A DNA stretch of 64,000 nt, from positions 369,868,386 through 369,932,385 of the forward strand of contig NC_073303.1 of the NCBI RefSeq assembly GCF_027595985.1. The letters are read 5' to 3'. The notes beneath the pieces were generated by a model that was given only the letters and a program-made list of their open reading frames with translations, was not told the origin of the DNA and made no database searches. Below, piece by piece: positions 11,000 through 21,640 of the stretch. Each line of letters opens with the position of its first letter. Position 1 is the stretch's first letter. The DNA comes from Sorex araneus. Taxonomy: Eukaryota; Chordata; Mammalia; Eulipotyphla; Soricidae. The position numbers and the translations under genes were made by a program.

Positions 11000-12850
11000 G
11001 GCAATCAGGCAACCTCTGCAGCACACACGAGACAGACCTACCGCGCGGTGAGCCCCAGCCTCGGAGAGAAAAGGCAGGTGGCTAGCAGGTGAAGCGAGGC
11101 CGAGAGAGCAGGGTTTTAAGTGCACCCGGGCACAGTCTTTCATCCTCCTAAGCTGAGGCAGCGCCAGGCATGTTAGACACCCCTGCCGCTGTTATTCTTT
11201 CCCTGATTCTGTGCTAAATTGATACGACTGGTTTCTACACCCGGGCTCTGTGAAACACTGGCGGTAACGCCGTGAAACAGAGCCAACAGGGCAGAGGATC
11301 TAGAAAATGCAAAGTGGCCAAACAAGTTCTGGAAGTGCCTGATTCCAGCTTTAGGTTTTGTTTTGGTTCGTTTTGTTTGTAGCTCACAGAGCTGTGAAGT
11401 GAACACGATAGAATCTGGGGCTAATTTTTGTACAGGCAGATCTCATGGTGCTACGGGGAAGCTGTGTTCACCAATAAAAATCTCCTATCAGTAATATTCT
11501 AATAAACAGAATAGGAAAGGGGGGAAAACTCCCCACAGAGAAAGGCTAAGAGAGAAAGAAAATGATCCCCAAATCCCAATGAAAACAGAGTGAGCTGGTC
11601 AGTCATCCTGTGAGAACCGTCCTGCCCCGACAGTATTCAGTTGGGACACAGACAAGGACCATCACATGGATGAGGAGAGATCCAAATCTTGTGCAACACG
11701 TGAGGTCCAGAAGCTTCCAGAAGCTTCCATCTACTCTCCCCCACCCCCACCGGCCAGGCTATGAAAGCCCACAGAGTGAACATTCCTATGTAGAAAGTCT
11801 GAGCTTCTACTTTCAAACTGCACCGAGTATTAGTAGAGACTAAGAGCCTTCAGACACGCAAACCTCCACATCGGACTGTTGACTCCAAATCTCCAGTTTC
11901 CCTCATTCTCAGGATGCCAGAGATGGCTGGCGCGTCTCTGTTCCTAGTGAAAGCCATGGTTCAAATATCACCCCGTGGCTAGAGAAGACACAGGCCACTG
12001 ATCTCCTCGAAGGGGAGTCCCACTTTGAAACACGGGTGCGTGGTGACAAAAATACAGAGTCCCCGCCATAAAGACAGACACCGGTTGGCTTGGCCGCAGC
12101 TGGAGTCCGAATTCCATCTGAGAGGGGCGAGGTTCCCGAGGCTGGAGGGCTTGTCCCTCCTTCCCAGCCAGCTTCCGGGGAGTCCCGAGCAACCTCCCCT
12201 CATGCACGCCAGGCAGGAGGTCCCACAGACGCCGTGTCCTCCCAGTTGTGTGCTCACTCACAGTAGGTGGCATCACCAGCACATTTCAGTGGCACTGTGG
12301 GAGGATTCGGGGTTGAATGTCGCCTTCGAGTGGGACAGAAATGCCGGGCATCCCGGCCGAGGCCTGGGCCGCGGGCATCTGCCGGCCCGCCGGGGTGTGT
12401 GGACCACGGACCCCGTCCCTGGGTCTGCACACTCCAGCCTGCCTTTTGCACATGGCCACCGACAACACACAGGCCTGCCCAGCTCGCCCGCGGCTCCCTC
12501 AGGGCCTCGGCCCAGCACTGAGCTGGGGGTGCAGCCACCCAGGGCCCTCGGCCGGTGCCCTTCGCCCGGGCCACAGAGCACGGCGGAGCCAGGGCAGGCC
12601 CCAGGCTGGGTCCTAAAGGCAACAATGGCAAGAGGAAAACAAGAAAGACCCGAGTCCTGCCAGCTGCAGAAAGGCACAGTGTGACCCGGTGCCCAGAGGC
12701 AAGGGGATTCCATGGCAGGTTTCAAGGATGGAGAGCGGGTCAGAGGCCTTCAAGGGACACAGCGGCAGGTCCGGGTTGTGTGTGTGTGTGGGGGGCAGTC
12801 CCCAGTGCCCCGCTGACCTCCCCCCCATCCCAGCCCACAGCGTGCTGACA
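11000..12850. other. GC-rich unassigned block in KDSR intron 2
   Basis: GC content and CpG count rise from about 12030 to 12830, unusual for this intron. A 219-codon plus-strand frame (12025-12684) and a 150-codon minus-strand frame (12273-12725) overlap, but neither shows a domain; both follow from few stop codons in GC-rich DNA. A short TG run lies at 12776-12789. It may be a CpG island, an enhancer or an old retroposed piece. Confidence 0.45.
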
Positions 12851-12940
12851 ATGACACTGAGGTGATTGCAGGGGTGCAGGTGGAAGGGATGGAGGGGGGA
12901 CAGAATGGGAGCAGTGAGTATAAGGTTTATGTTTCGATTT

Positions 12941-13124
12941 TTTTTTTTTTTTTTTTTTTTGCTTTTTGGGTTACACCTGGCGATGCACAGGGGTTACTCC
13001 TGGCTCTGCACTCAGGAATTACCCCTGGCCATGCTCAGGGGACCATATGGGATGCTGGGATTCGAACCCGGGTCGGCTGCGTGCAAGGCAAACGCCCTAC
13101 CCGCTGTGCTATTGCTCCAGCCCC
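12941..13124 (-). mobile_element. Type 1 SINE, reverse orientation, with target-site duplication
   Basis: Poly-T start, full inverted body and head. TATGTTTCGATTTT occurs on both sides (from about 12927 and 13125). Confidence 0.93.
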
Positions 13125-13204
13125 TATGTTTCGATTTTGTGATCCTTTTCTGAACACTGAGTTGAGGGCCAGAGAGATGATTTAAAGGGCTAGAGATAAT
13201 ACTC

Positions 13205-13453
13205 TTGGGCTGGAGCGATAGCACAGCGGGCAGAGCGTTTGCCCTGCACGCGGCCGACCTGGGATCAATTCCTCCGTCCCTCTCGGAGAGCCCAGAAAGC
13301 TATTGATAGTATTCTGCCTGCATGGCAGAGCCTGGCAAGCTCCCCGTGTCGTATTCAATAGGCCAAAAATAGTAACAACAAATCTCACAATGGAGATGTT
13401 ACTGGTGCCCGCTCGAAAAAAAACGATGAGCAACGGGAAGACAGTGCTACAGT
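13205..13453 (+). mobile_element. Type 2 SINE with perfect 12-bp target-site duplication
   Basis: Shares the type 1 head (GGGCTGGAGCGATAGCACAG) but has a different body: CCTCTCGGAGAGCCC, GCAGAGCCTGGCAAGCTC, TTACTGGTGCCCGCTCGA, GATGAGCAACGGGAAGACAG. It ends in GACAGTGCTACAGT, not poly-A. GAGATAATACTC flanks it at 13193-13204 and 13454-13465, proving a complete insertion. Confidence 0.93.
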
Positions 13454-13574
13454 GAGATAATACTCAGGGCTGCAGGCCATGCTTTCGGGGGAGGGAGGGC
13501 AAAATGGTGCCCCCTACCTCCCCCAAACACTGCAGGAGGAGTGACCCAAAAAGAATAAAAATAAAGGGACTGCT

Positions 13575-13745
13575 GGGTTCAAGAGATAATAAAGCAAGTA
13601 GGCACTTGCCTTGCAGGTGGCCAACCCAGGTTCAATTCCTGGCATCCCATACGGTCCCCTAAGCACCGCCAGGAGTGATTTCTGAGCGAGCACAAAGCCA
13701 GGAGTAAGCCCTGAAAATCACTAAGTGTGGCCCTAAAACAAAACA
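13575..13745 (+). mobile_element. Type 1 SINE, diverged
   Basis: Head eroded, GGTTCAATTCCTGGCATCCC intact, body CCTAAGCACCGCCAGGAGTG. A second, older fragment follows to about 13895. Confidence 0.8.
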
Positions 13746-14130
13746 CAAAACATCTGTAGGGACTGGTGAGCTGGCCCAGGGGCGAAGGCATGCACATCAA
13801 TTCTGGGCCCCACATGTGGCCCCCCAAGCAACATCACCACTCTCGAGCACAGAGCAAGGACTAGAGCCTTTGGGTGTAACCCAAAGACTTAAAAAAAATT
13901 TTTTTGTTAGCAGTGTCTACAATGCCACCAAGTAGTTGCTGGCACTAAGCATCTATTTGCGGTGCCCACCTGACTCTGACTGAGAAGTTCCTGCCCTGAT
14001 TACGAGCAATAACTGACAGTTCAGGAACTACACCTCCGGGCAGAGACGTGAGAGATTTCCAGCAAAGGCGCGGAAGCACTTGGGCGCGCGCGTTCTGTTC
14101 GAGGGGGCACCGAGCTCCAGGAAGACTCAC

Positions 14131-14220
14131 CTCATTCCGTGCCACCAGCGTGATGAAGGCGCCCTGCTTGTAGCACTCAATCGCGATGCACTTTCCAATC
14201 CCACTGGAGCCACCCGTGAC
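14131..14220 (-). CDS. KDSR: KDSR exon 2, residues 37-66
   Basis: A 90-bp exon of 30 codons, phase 0 at both ends, flanked by AG and GTGAGT. It starts [11 protein letters not shown]: the TGxxxGxG motif of classical short-chain dehydrogenases, which binds the NADPH pyrophosphate. It ends with LVARNE, where the ARN residues normally contact the adenosine 2'-phosphate and favour NADPH. The sequence is essentially that of other mammals, so it is under strong constraint. Confidence 0.96.
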
Positions 14221-14299
14221 CTAAACACGAGAACAGCATCTTCAGCACCTGACATCCCGCTCCCGGGCAAAGCTCCTCTAACATAATTAAGATCTGGGC

Positions 14300-14455
14300 C
14301 GAAGGGCCAGGGTGGTGGCGCAGCATGCAGGGCGTCTGCCTTGCACACACGTGGCCAACCCATGTTTGGTCCCTGGCACCACCTAAGGTCCCCTCAAGTC
14401 TCACGAGGAGCGATCCCTAATCACGGCCAGGTATGGCCCCCAAATAAAAATAAAC
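14300..14455 (+). mobile_element. Type 1 SINE, diverged
   Basis: Lies 80 bp upstream of the KDSR exon 2 acceptor. GGGCCAGGGTGGTGGCGCAG head and CCCTCAAGTCTCACGAGGAG body are recognisable; A-rich end. Confidence 0.7.
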
Positions 14456-14904
14456 ACAACAACCAAGAAGTGCAGGGGCACTTTGCACATGGCATGCCCC
14501 CCCCGATGTAAACCATAAGCCCACCCTGAGCACAGCTCCGGCCTGCCACCCCACCCACCACACCCCACCCAACAAAAGGTAAGTTTCTTTAAGAGGAAAA
14601 TGATTGATAAACTATGACGATGGGGGAATCCAGGGAGGTCCTCCGCTACAGGATAGCATCTGCCTTGCAAATGGGAGCAGGGGCCGGGGGAGAGGGGTCG
14701 TTAAGAGGTCCAGTCCAGGCCCTACCCCCCGTGCCCAAGGACAGTCCAGCCCGTCGACACTCTGGGACCCCTGGCACCACAACCAAGGAAGGGTGTGAGC
14801 TCTGGGACACCCTCGCTGTGTGTGTGTGATGGAGCCACCAAGGGTGTGCACCTCAGAAGCACGTGAGCACGAGCCCTGCGCATCACAAACCGAGGCAGGG
14901 AAGG

Positions 14905-16000
14905 TGTGTAAACAACGGGGCAGCGGCGTTCTATCTCTCCTGCTGCCCGCGTTCGGTAGTCTCGCGCCGCTTCCCTCAGCCCGGGGAGGTCGACGGCGAT
15001 GGGCAGGCGAAGGAAGGAACGAAGGCCAGGCTGGTTGGTCTCAATTGCAGTTTATTCCATTCTCATCTCCTCCTCTGGCTCTGGCTCCCCAGCCCACTCT
15101 TACAGCCAAGTTAAATCCCCACGCATGAAGGCTTGGGGCTTACACATAGGTATCATCATATGATCAGCGGACATAAGGTCCTTCCCTCAGGGGAAGCTAC
15201 TTCCAGGACAGATTCTTATCCAGCAAGATGACTGGCCTAAAGGCAAATATGGGTGTGTTTCTCCTCTCCTTAGCCCAACAAACACATAAACATTCATAAT
15301 ATTAATCATTTTGTATGGACACAATAAGAGATACATTAAGCTTATGAAATTATTCTCCTGGGGCCATCTCAATCTCAGACTACAGTGCTCAGGCCAGATT
15401 AGTCTTTCCTATCCCTAGCAGGGTCCTTATCTCGTCGTTACTTTTGGATCATGACAGCACTTGTCCATAACCAAGCTCTCAACTTATAGTTGAGTTATCG
15501 TGATGCTTTGGCTTGGCCCATTTCGATGCCAGGGTAGCTCACAGCTTGACCCGGATCCATTCAGCCCCTTGTTGGGACCCTGCTTTTGGGGTGCTAGGAA
15601 CTAAAGGCAACTGAGGCTTAAATCGAGAAAGCAGATGCCCGGGAATGAATAATATCCAAGGCCAATTAAATCCCAAGTTACAAAAGCATAATATTAACTG
15701 TCTTCCTGGGTCTATGCAAAAACGACATTGCTTTCAAGTAAACTATTCAAAAGACATAAAGAGAGGAGAAAGGCAGTATTTCACTCATACCTATAAAATC
15801 ATAGATTTCTGAGGAATCTGACCTTACAAGTTAACAGAGTCTGATTAGGGGGAAAAGGTGTTAGACCAGTTGGGGAAGAAAGCATAGAGAAGAGGATACA
15901 GATAAACAAAGGAATAGGAGCACTGTGATGGGTGTAACCTGATAAACCTAAGCTCCTTGTGGCAAGGGAGAAAGGACAAAGCAATGTTATCCTACAGGAA
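14905..16000 (-). mobile_element. LTR-like element, family shared with 60.9-61.95 kb
   Basis: On the minus strand about 1.1 kb aligns by eye along its length with the plus strand of 60925-61955. Shared landmarks include a TTTGTCCTTTCTCC start region, TCAGTTGCC(T/C)TTAGTTCCTA, CATACAAAATGA and an AATAAA (here 15056-15051) followed by a short C/T-rich end with no poly-A. That layout fits U3-R-U5 of a solo or 3' LTR of an endogenous retrovirus. The class is not assigned. Confidence 0.6.
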
Positions 16001-16250
16001 GGGGAGACATATGCACGCATCTTCCTTCACAGAGGTAGGCCGGGTGGCACGTTCCACTCAAGTGAGAGAAGGGATCTGGAGTTCCAACCTCCGTTGACAG
16101 ACAAGAATCAGGGACGCGGTCTCGTTTGCCAAGGCATCAAAAATCAGATGGGCAATGCGATTCAGAGACTGGACTAGAGCTGTTACTGACTGGATTCCAC
16201 AGACATCAAAAGACATGTGGCCGCCCACCAACGAGATGGTCAAACTTCTT
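16001..16250 (-). pseudogene. Short open stretch upstream of the LTR-like element, possible retroviral internal remnant
   Basis: A 61-codon minus-strand frame (16243-16058) lies directly 5' of the LTR-like element, where the 3' end of a retroviral envelope region would sit. The resemblance to an envelope heptad region is faint and may be chance. If real it is only a fragment, broken on both sides. Confidence 0.25.
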
Positions 16251-16319
16251 TGTCAAAACCCTGAATGAACGGTTTGAGGCTCTTCCTGTTCCTGAAGTGA
16301 GCAGATACCATTGGGCTAC

Positions 16320-16402
16320 ACTAGCATGCGACTGGGACGGATGGAGACGTTACTGGCGCCTGCTCGAGCAAATCGAAGATCAACGGGATGACAAGTGATA
16401 CA
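16320..16402 (+). mobile_element. Type 2 SINE, 3' end only
   Basis: GATGGAGACGTTACTGGCGC, CTGCTCGAGCAAATCGA, CAACGGGATGACAAGTGATA: the conserved type 2 end. The head is missing (5' truncation). Confidence 0.8.
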
Positions 16403-16604
16403 AGTGGGGTGAAGGTGCATGCCTCTCATATGGCCAACCCCAGTTCAACCCTCACCCCCTCTCCCCCGTGACCCCCTGGGCACTGCTAGAAGAGATCTCC
16501 AAGCACAGAGCTGGGAGAGGCCCCTGAGACCACAGCTGTGATCCAAGAAACAAAACTCAAAAAAAAATTAAGTACAAAAGACCAGCTGGGATGGGCAATT
16601 AAAA

Positions 16605-16780
16605 AGTGACTCTGTGGTGGGGGAGAGAAGGGACAGAGGGTAGGGCTCACACGGCTTCAATCCCCGACATCCCTTCTGGTCCCCCCGAGCACCGCCAGGA
16701 GTGATCCTTGAGTGCAGAGCCAGAAATAACCCCTGAGCTTTGCTGGGTGTGGCCCCCAAACAAATACAAAGAGCGAATCC
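16605..16780 (+). mobile_element. Type 1 SINE, diverged
   Basis: CCCCCGAGCACCGCCAGGAG and the TTTGCTGGGTGTGGCCCCCA end are clear; the head is eroded. Confidence 0.75.
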
Positions 16781-16867
16781 ACAAGGACTATGTTTCAGCT
16801 AGATCTGTGGCTCCCTCAACCCGACCTGACTTAAGGCATGAGGTTGTGTAGACGGGACCTTATGGGG

Positions 16868-17136
16868 CAGGTCTGTGCAAACACGTGTGATTACACTGCA
16901 GGATCCACGCAGATGCGAGTGCTTACACTGCTGGCGCGGCGGGGTCCGTGCAAACAGGAGTGATCACACAGCGGGGTCCGCGCAGTGACTGGAGCTTACA
17001 CTGCAGGCTCCATCCCTGCAAACAGGAGCGCTTACACTCTAGGGCCCGTGCAGATGGTGCATTTATGCTCCGCGGGTCCGTGCAGACGTACACTGGGGGG
17101 TCCGTGTAGACGGGTCCGGGCAAACCGAAGCACTTA
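16868..17136 (+). repeat. Degenerate minisatellite, unit about 31-32 bp
   Basis: About eight imperfect units with the pattern GGGTCCGTGCAAACAGGAGT then a 'gatcacac(t/a)g' end. The first two units are 31 and 32 bp; later units vary. CpG-rich, in KDSR intron 1. Confidence 0.8.
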
Positions 17137-17216
17137 GATCGCCCGCAGCACCCAATGCTCCAATTGGTTTGGGCCCAGCCCTGTAAACTGCCCGCCAATA
17201 TTTCTCTGCGTTATGG

Positions 17217-17393
17217 GGCAGGAGCGATAGCACAGCGGGTAGGGTGTTTGCCTTGCATGCAGCTGACCCAGGTTCGAATCCCAGCATCCCATATGGTCCC
17301 CTGAGCACCGTCAGGAGTAATTCCTGAGTGCAGAGCCAGGAGTAACCCCTGTGCCTCGTCGGGTGTGACCCAAAAAGAAAAAAAAAAAAACCA
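17217..17393 (+). mobile_element. Type 1 SINE with target-site duplication
   Basis: Near-consensus copy with A-rich tail. 'aatatttctctgcgtt' at the left and 'aaatatttttctgcgtt' at the right are a slightly diverged target-site duplication. Confidence 0.9.
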
Positions 17394-17599
17394 CAAATAT
17401 TTTTCTGCGTTTGCTGGAGGGAAAATGCCTCATCAATCCCGGGACTAAATGATGAATTGGCCTTCGGCTTAGTACAAACCCAAATGAACATTTTCCCTTG
17501 CTGCGTGTCTGTCCCGGATGTCCAGCTGTCCAAGAGAGGAGCCACCTACATCTCTCGGAGAATCTTATAAATAAATTCCTGTTATAAAAGTGATATATA

Positions 17600-17750
17600 G
17601 GGGTCGAGCGCTAGTACAGTGGGTAGGGTGTTCGCCTTGCACACAGCCAACCAAGGCTTGATTTCTAGCATCCCATATGCCATCCCCCAAGCACTACCAG
17701 AAGTAAACCCTGAGCACAGCCTGGTATGACCCCAAAACCAAAAGAAATTA
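17600..17750 (+). mobile_element. Type 1 SINE
   Basis: GGGGTCGAGCGCTAGTACAG head and CCCAAGCACTACCAGAAGTA body; moderately diverged. Confidence 0.8.
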
Positions 17751-17819
17751 ATTGAAAAAAATTAAAATTAAAATAGATGATCACATAGAATTACCTAAGG
17801 GCAAAGCTTTTCTCCGTGA

Positions 17820-18175
17820 CTTGACGGTCTGCCCCAATACAGCACAGTCACTCTGGTCTCTTTCATGCTACCTCCAACCCCAGGGCCTTTGCACATTCCA
17901 GTGCCCTGAACCAGAAATGCTCTCTGCCCTTTTTCATCTAGCTGGCACCATTAGATCTCAGGTGAAATATTCCTTCTTCAGGAAAGCCTTCAAAAGCTGT
18001 CCCTGTTCCCTCGTCAACCCACCTTTCTGCCCTGCGTTCTTCCCTCCTCGAACACCTATTATTCAACAGTCATGCATTTCTCTGCGATTAGAGTGCGGGC
18101 TGTTGCACCAACAGCAATTCTATTTCTGCTCCCAGCTCTATTCCTGCATTTAGCACAGTACCTGGCGAGAGGAAA
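17820..18175 (+). mobile_element. L2 (LINE2) 3' end, plus orientation
   Basis: Matches the L2 3' region in order: GGGCCTTTGCACATTCCAGT, GATCTCAGGTGAAATATTCC, CAGGAAAGCCTTC, and the terminal TTTAGCACAGTACCTGGCGA. An ancient mammalian repeat; the 133-codon frame across it (17752-18153) is not a gene. Confidence 0.85.
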
Positions 18176-18179
18176 GATT

Positions 18180-19150
18180 CCATATAGACTTAACTTAACC
18201 GGACAAATGCAACCCGACAGTGCTGATGATTGGCATTACTAGTGACTAGCAATCCCTACACAAATTATATAACACAACCGGGGGTGGGGGCCAGGGGAAG
18301 GCGTGGGCGGAGCCGGGGACGCATCTCCCCTCTCCTAGTACTGTAAACCACAAAAGGATCCTAAGAAATCCACGTCAAAGACCTTGACAGTACCGCACCA
18401 AACAGCTGCACGGGCACTTTGCAAAAAACATGTGCGCACAGACCCTGGGAATACTGGGAACGTGTTACTCTTGGACACCACGCTCCCAAGGGACACCGCT
18501 GACTCCACGCCAGGATATTCCAATGCTAAGAGCGAGGAAAGAGATCCCCAAGTGTTCTGTGCATAATTTGTGGGGGACCCCGCATCCCTGGGAGTATGCC
18601 CGTCTCCCAGGCACAGAGCACAGGTTGGGTGTGGTCCCAAACAAAATGGAAGCAAATCACCTTGAGGTCCCCCTAAACAAAGAGCCCCCATGTCCAGGGG
18701 ACTATAAGACACCTCTACTTCTCTTCAGTCTCGGCTTCCCACCACTATCGAAGATATTTCTTGGGTGGATTATTCACCAATTATTGCCAAAAGGTCATTA
18801 GCATCATTAGGGTCAGGAGTCACTTTAACTAATTTCCACCAGATTATCTACACCTACAGCAATCCGCTATGGAACAAAGAAAGGTGCCTGGATGCTTAAC
18901 GATGATGTCCATGATGCCTAGAGATGTCCCCACCCCACAAATACAACGCCCCCTTCCAAAGCCTTGTAAAACACCCTGTTACACAGCCAGTCCACGGAAG
19001 TGACGGAGCTTACATGTACTGAGAAAATGCCTATGTTCTCAAGAGCTGTGTGGCCCTGACCTACTGTTATTCGTGCCGCCTTTTCCTTAGCCTGTTGGCC
19101 AGCTACGTGAATGACTTACACCGCACAGGGGTCCCGGGCAAGCTGTGCGC
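18180..19150. other. Unassigned DNA in KDSR intron 1
   Basis: No exon-like segment. A possible eroded SINE lies at about 18520-18670. The 125-codon minus-strand frame there has no recognisable domain. Confidence 0.5.
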
Positions 19151-19154
19151 AGGA

Positions 19155-19335
19155 GCCACGGCGGTACAATGATGAGAAGGATGCTTTGGCTTGTATGTGG
19201 TCAGCCCAGGTTCCGTCCTTGGCACCCCCTGTGCCCTGCCAGGAGTAATTCCTGAGTGCAGAGCCAGGAGGAACCCCCTGGACATCGCCAGCTGGGGCCC
19301 AAGACCAAAGAAAACGAAACAACAACAAAAAGTAT
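19155..19335 (+). mobile_element. Type 1 SINE, diverged
   Basis: CCAGGAGTAATTCCTGAGTG then CAGAGCCAGGAGGAACCCCC: the type 1 body. The head is eroded; the end is rich in AAC. Confidence 0.8.
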
Positions 19336-20289
19336 TCCGTTGTAAGAGTAAAAGCAAGATTTCACTTGAGGGCTGGTGGTCCTTCTCAGGCCCTCTAGGC
19401 AAGCGAGCTAGGTGAGCTGTCTCCTCAAAATATGGGAGTCGCTCCCGGCCACTCTTCCTGAACACCACCGGGCCTAACCAACGGCAAAGTGACGCCAGAT
19501 TAGGGACACTGATGGAAACAGCTAAGAACTGCGCCCCTCTTGCCTTCTCTCTGCAGTTACTGTCTCTATGTTTCTATCTTTTCAGCTCCACAAGGCTCAC
19601 CGAGGGCAAGAGGGGGGGATGATTCGCAGGGGTGGGTGAAGAGGAGGGGAGAGCCGTTTACAGCCCTACTTAAAAAAAAAAAAAAAGAAAGAAAAAGTGG
19701 TGGGGGGAGGGGAGAACTTGATTTTCTGGTTCTTACCAAGTTCGTTAAGCAGGTTTAAAAAAAAAAAAAAAACAGCTGATTTACCTATGTACCCTGTTCG
19801 ACTTGCCCCGCAATAGTTTCCTGCCACTGTAATTAGGAAGATAACCCTCGTATGTCAGAACTGTTGTAAAAAAATAAAACAATAAATAGCAATGACCTAA
19901 GTGTGTTCATGCCTCCACATGGGCCGCGGATATTCTAAACATTCACTTGTTCCCTTTCCTCACACCGCCAGTTGGGTCCTAAGAAATCTCAAGGAAAATA
20001 ATTACATCGCCACTCACTGAGGACATTAAGAAAGAAGGCAGATGGTGACATCATGTGAATTATTCATGCCATCCTCACATTATTTATAGTGGGGTATTGA
20101 AACTGGAGGGTGAAAACAAGGATTTCTTCTGGGTCTGTCCCAACCGACCGGGTACTGAGCGGTGGCCCACGCGGGAGGGCACCCTACCTACACACCCGCA
20201 CACACGCGGCCGCGGGGTGCTACCTCTTAGCTTTGCACCCAGCTGTGTCCTGTAAACAAGTTCCCAGAATCTCCAGCTTCTATTTTATG

Positions 20290-20400
20290 CTTTCCGGGGT
20301 GGGTTGGTTTGGGGAGCACACCGGGCAGTGCCCTGGGCTCAGCACTCGGGGCTCAGGGGGCCAGATGGGATGCTGGTCAGCCCCACGTGGTGCTTTACTC
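20290..20400 (-). mobile_element. Type 1 SINE fragment, reverse orientation
   Basis: 'gctcagcactcggggctcagggggcc' split by changes and GATGGGATGCTGGTCAGCC. It lies at the outer edge of the CpG island. Confidence 0.55.
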
Positions 20401-20490
20401 TCTCTCCAACTTTCAGAGCCGAGCTTCCGTGGTCTGAGTTCCTTGGCAGACGTGACACTTTCTAGCTGGCTGGGAAAGTTTGCCTTGCAC

Positions 20491-20533
20491 CCTCTCCTCT
20501 CCTCTCCTCTCCTCTCCTCTCCTCTCCTCTCCT
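20491..20533 (+). repeat. (CCTCT)n pyrimidine microsatellite
   Basis: Eight uninterrupted CCTCT units plus a partial one, in KDSR intron 1 at the edge of the CpG island. The transcript strand here is the purine strand (AGAGG)n. Confidence 0.97.
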
Positions 20534-21300
20534 GTCCTTCCACAACTGGGGTGGGGGTGGGGATGCACGCGAGCGGTGCCAGCGAACCCAGCGGAATCGT
20601 ACACGGGAGGAAACAAAGAAGAGCGTCCGCTTCTCGGGGCTTGCTTCCAGCCCAGGTGAAGGCAAGGCCCTCCTCTCCCATCGGGCGCTGGTGTCACCTG
20701 AGCGCCGGGGGCATCGGTGCGCGCGGGCAGCAGAGACTCACTCACTCCTCCGCCACCTCCAGCATCTCCTCCGGCCCGTCCTGCCCGGGGGTCCCGAGAC
20801 CCGGGCCAGCGCACGGCGGCAGAGAGCACCCCGGCACGGGGGTCGGGCGCGGGGCGCGGGGGTGGAGGGGCGCGCATCCCGCTGGGAAAAGGGGTGTCTA
20901 GAGCCGGAGGCTTCCGGGGCGGCTCAGCCCGGCCCTGCGTTCCCCGCGCACCAGCCAGGTGGGAGCGCAGCCCCCGCACGACGCCGCGGGCTGCCGGGCC
21001 CCGCACGCCGGGCGCCGACGGCTCGGACGGGCACCTGGGCCCCGTCCCCGCGCCGCCCTCCAGGTGAGTCACCTCCTCCGGGCGCCTCTGTCCCCCCTCC
21101 CACCAGCCACCGTGCGCGGGGCCCCCGCTCCCCGGGCCCGACCGCGGTGTCCTTGGCAAAAGTTTCCGAGCGTCTCGGTGGTCCGTGGGCGCCGCCGGGC
21201 GGCCCCCACCCGCGCCCCGCGCCCCGCGCCCCCGCCGCCCGCGTGTCCCGGGAGGGGGCGCGACAGGTGCCGCCGGCCGGGGCTCCCGGGCGGGCGGCGC

Positions 21301-21337
21301 TGGGCTGCGCTGGGCTGGGCTGGGCTGGGCTGGGGGG
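21301..21337 (+). repeat. GGGCT short tandem repeat beside the KDSR exon 1 donor
   Basis: Four or more GGGCT/GGGCTGC units followed by a run of seven G, about 25-60 bp into intron 1. The G runs are on the template strand and could form a G-quadruplex there. Confidence 0.85.
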
Positions 21338-21366
21338 GTGCGTGGCGGGGCCAGGGGGTCACTCAC

Positions 21367-21474
21367 CACCACATGCGCCCCGGGCAGCGCCAGCGGCTTG
21401 GGGCTGATGAGCGGAGACACCATGTAGAGCAGCAGCACGAACGCCACGAGGAAGGCGGCCGCCAGCAGCAGCAT
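21367..21474 (-). CDS. KDSR: KDSR exon 1 (coding part), residues 1-36
   Basis: The start ATG is at 21474-21472 with a G at -3, a good initiation context. The exon encodes 36 residues beginning [12 protein letters not shown], a hydrophobic stretch of about 20 residues that is the N-terminal ER membrane anchor, then a short linker ending GAHVV. It ends in phase 0 at a strong donor (GTGAGT, 21366-21361). The frame stays open upstream but has no ATG before this one in the CpG-rich leader. Exon 2 continues directly with the Rossmann-fold glycine motif. Confidence 0.95.
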
Positions 21475-21640
21475 CGCTCGGCCGGGGCCGGGGCGGGGGC
21501 GCGGGCGGGCGCGGGGGCGCGGGCCGGGCGCGGGGGCGCGGGGCGCGGGGGGCGCGGGCGGGCGCGGGGGGCGCGGGGCTCGGCGGGCGCCGGCGATCAC
21601 GCGCGGCCGCAGGAGCCGCGGCTGTTTGGGTCGTTGGCGC

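Noticed and set aside
12025-12684. 219-codon plus-strand frame in KDSR intron 2
   Set aside because: GC-rich DNA with few stops; overlapping long frames on both strands and no domain.
17752-18153. 133-codon plus-strand frame with Cys/Phe-rich C-terminus
   Set aside because: It crosses a SINE end and an L2 3' end; not a gene.
20413-21600. 395-codon minus-strand frame covering KDSR exon 1 with a Pro/Arg-rich N-terminal extension
   Set aside because: Its first codon at 21600 is GTG, not ATG, and there is no in-frame ATG before 21474. Past exon 1 it reads into intron. Only residues 1-36 of KDSR are real.
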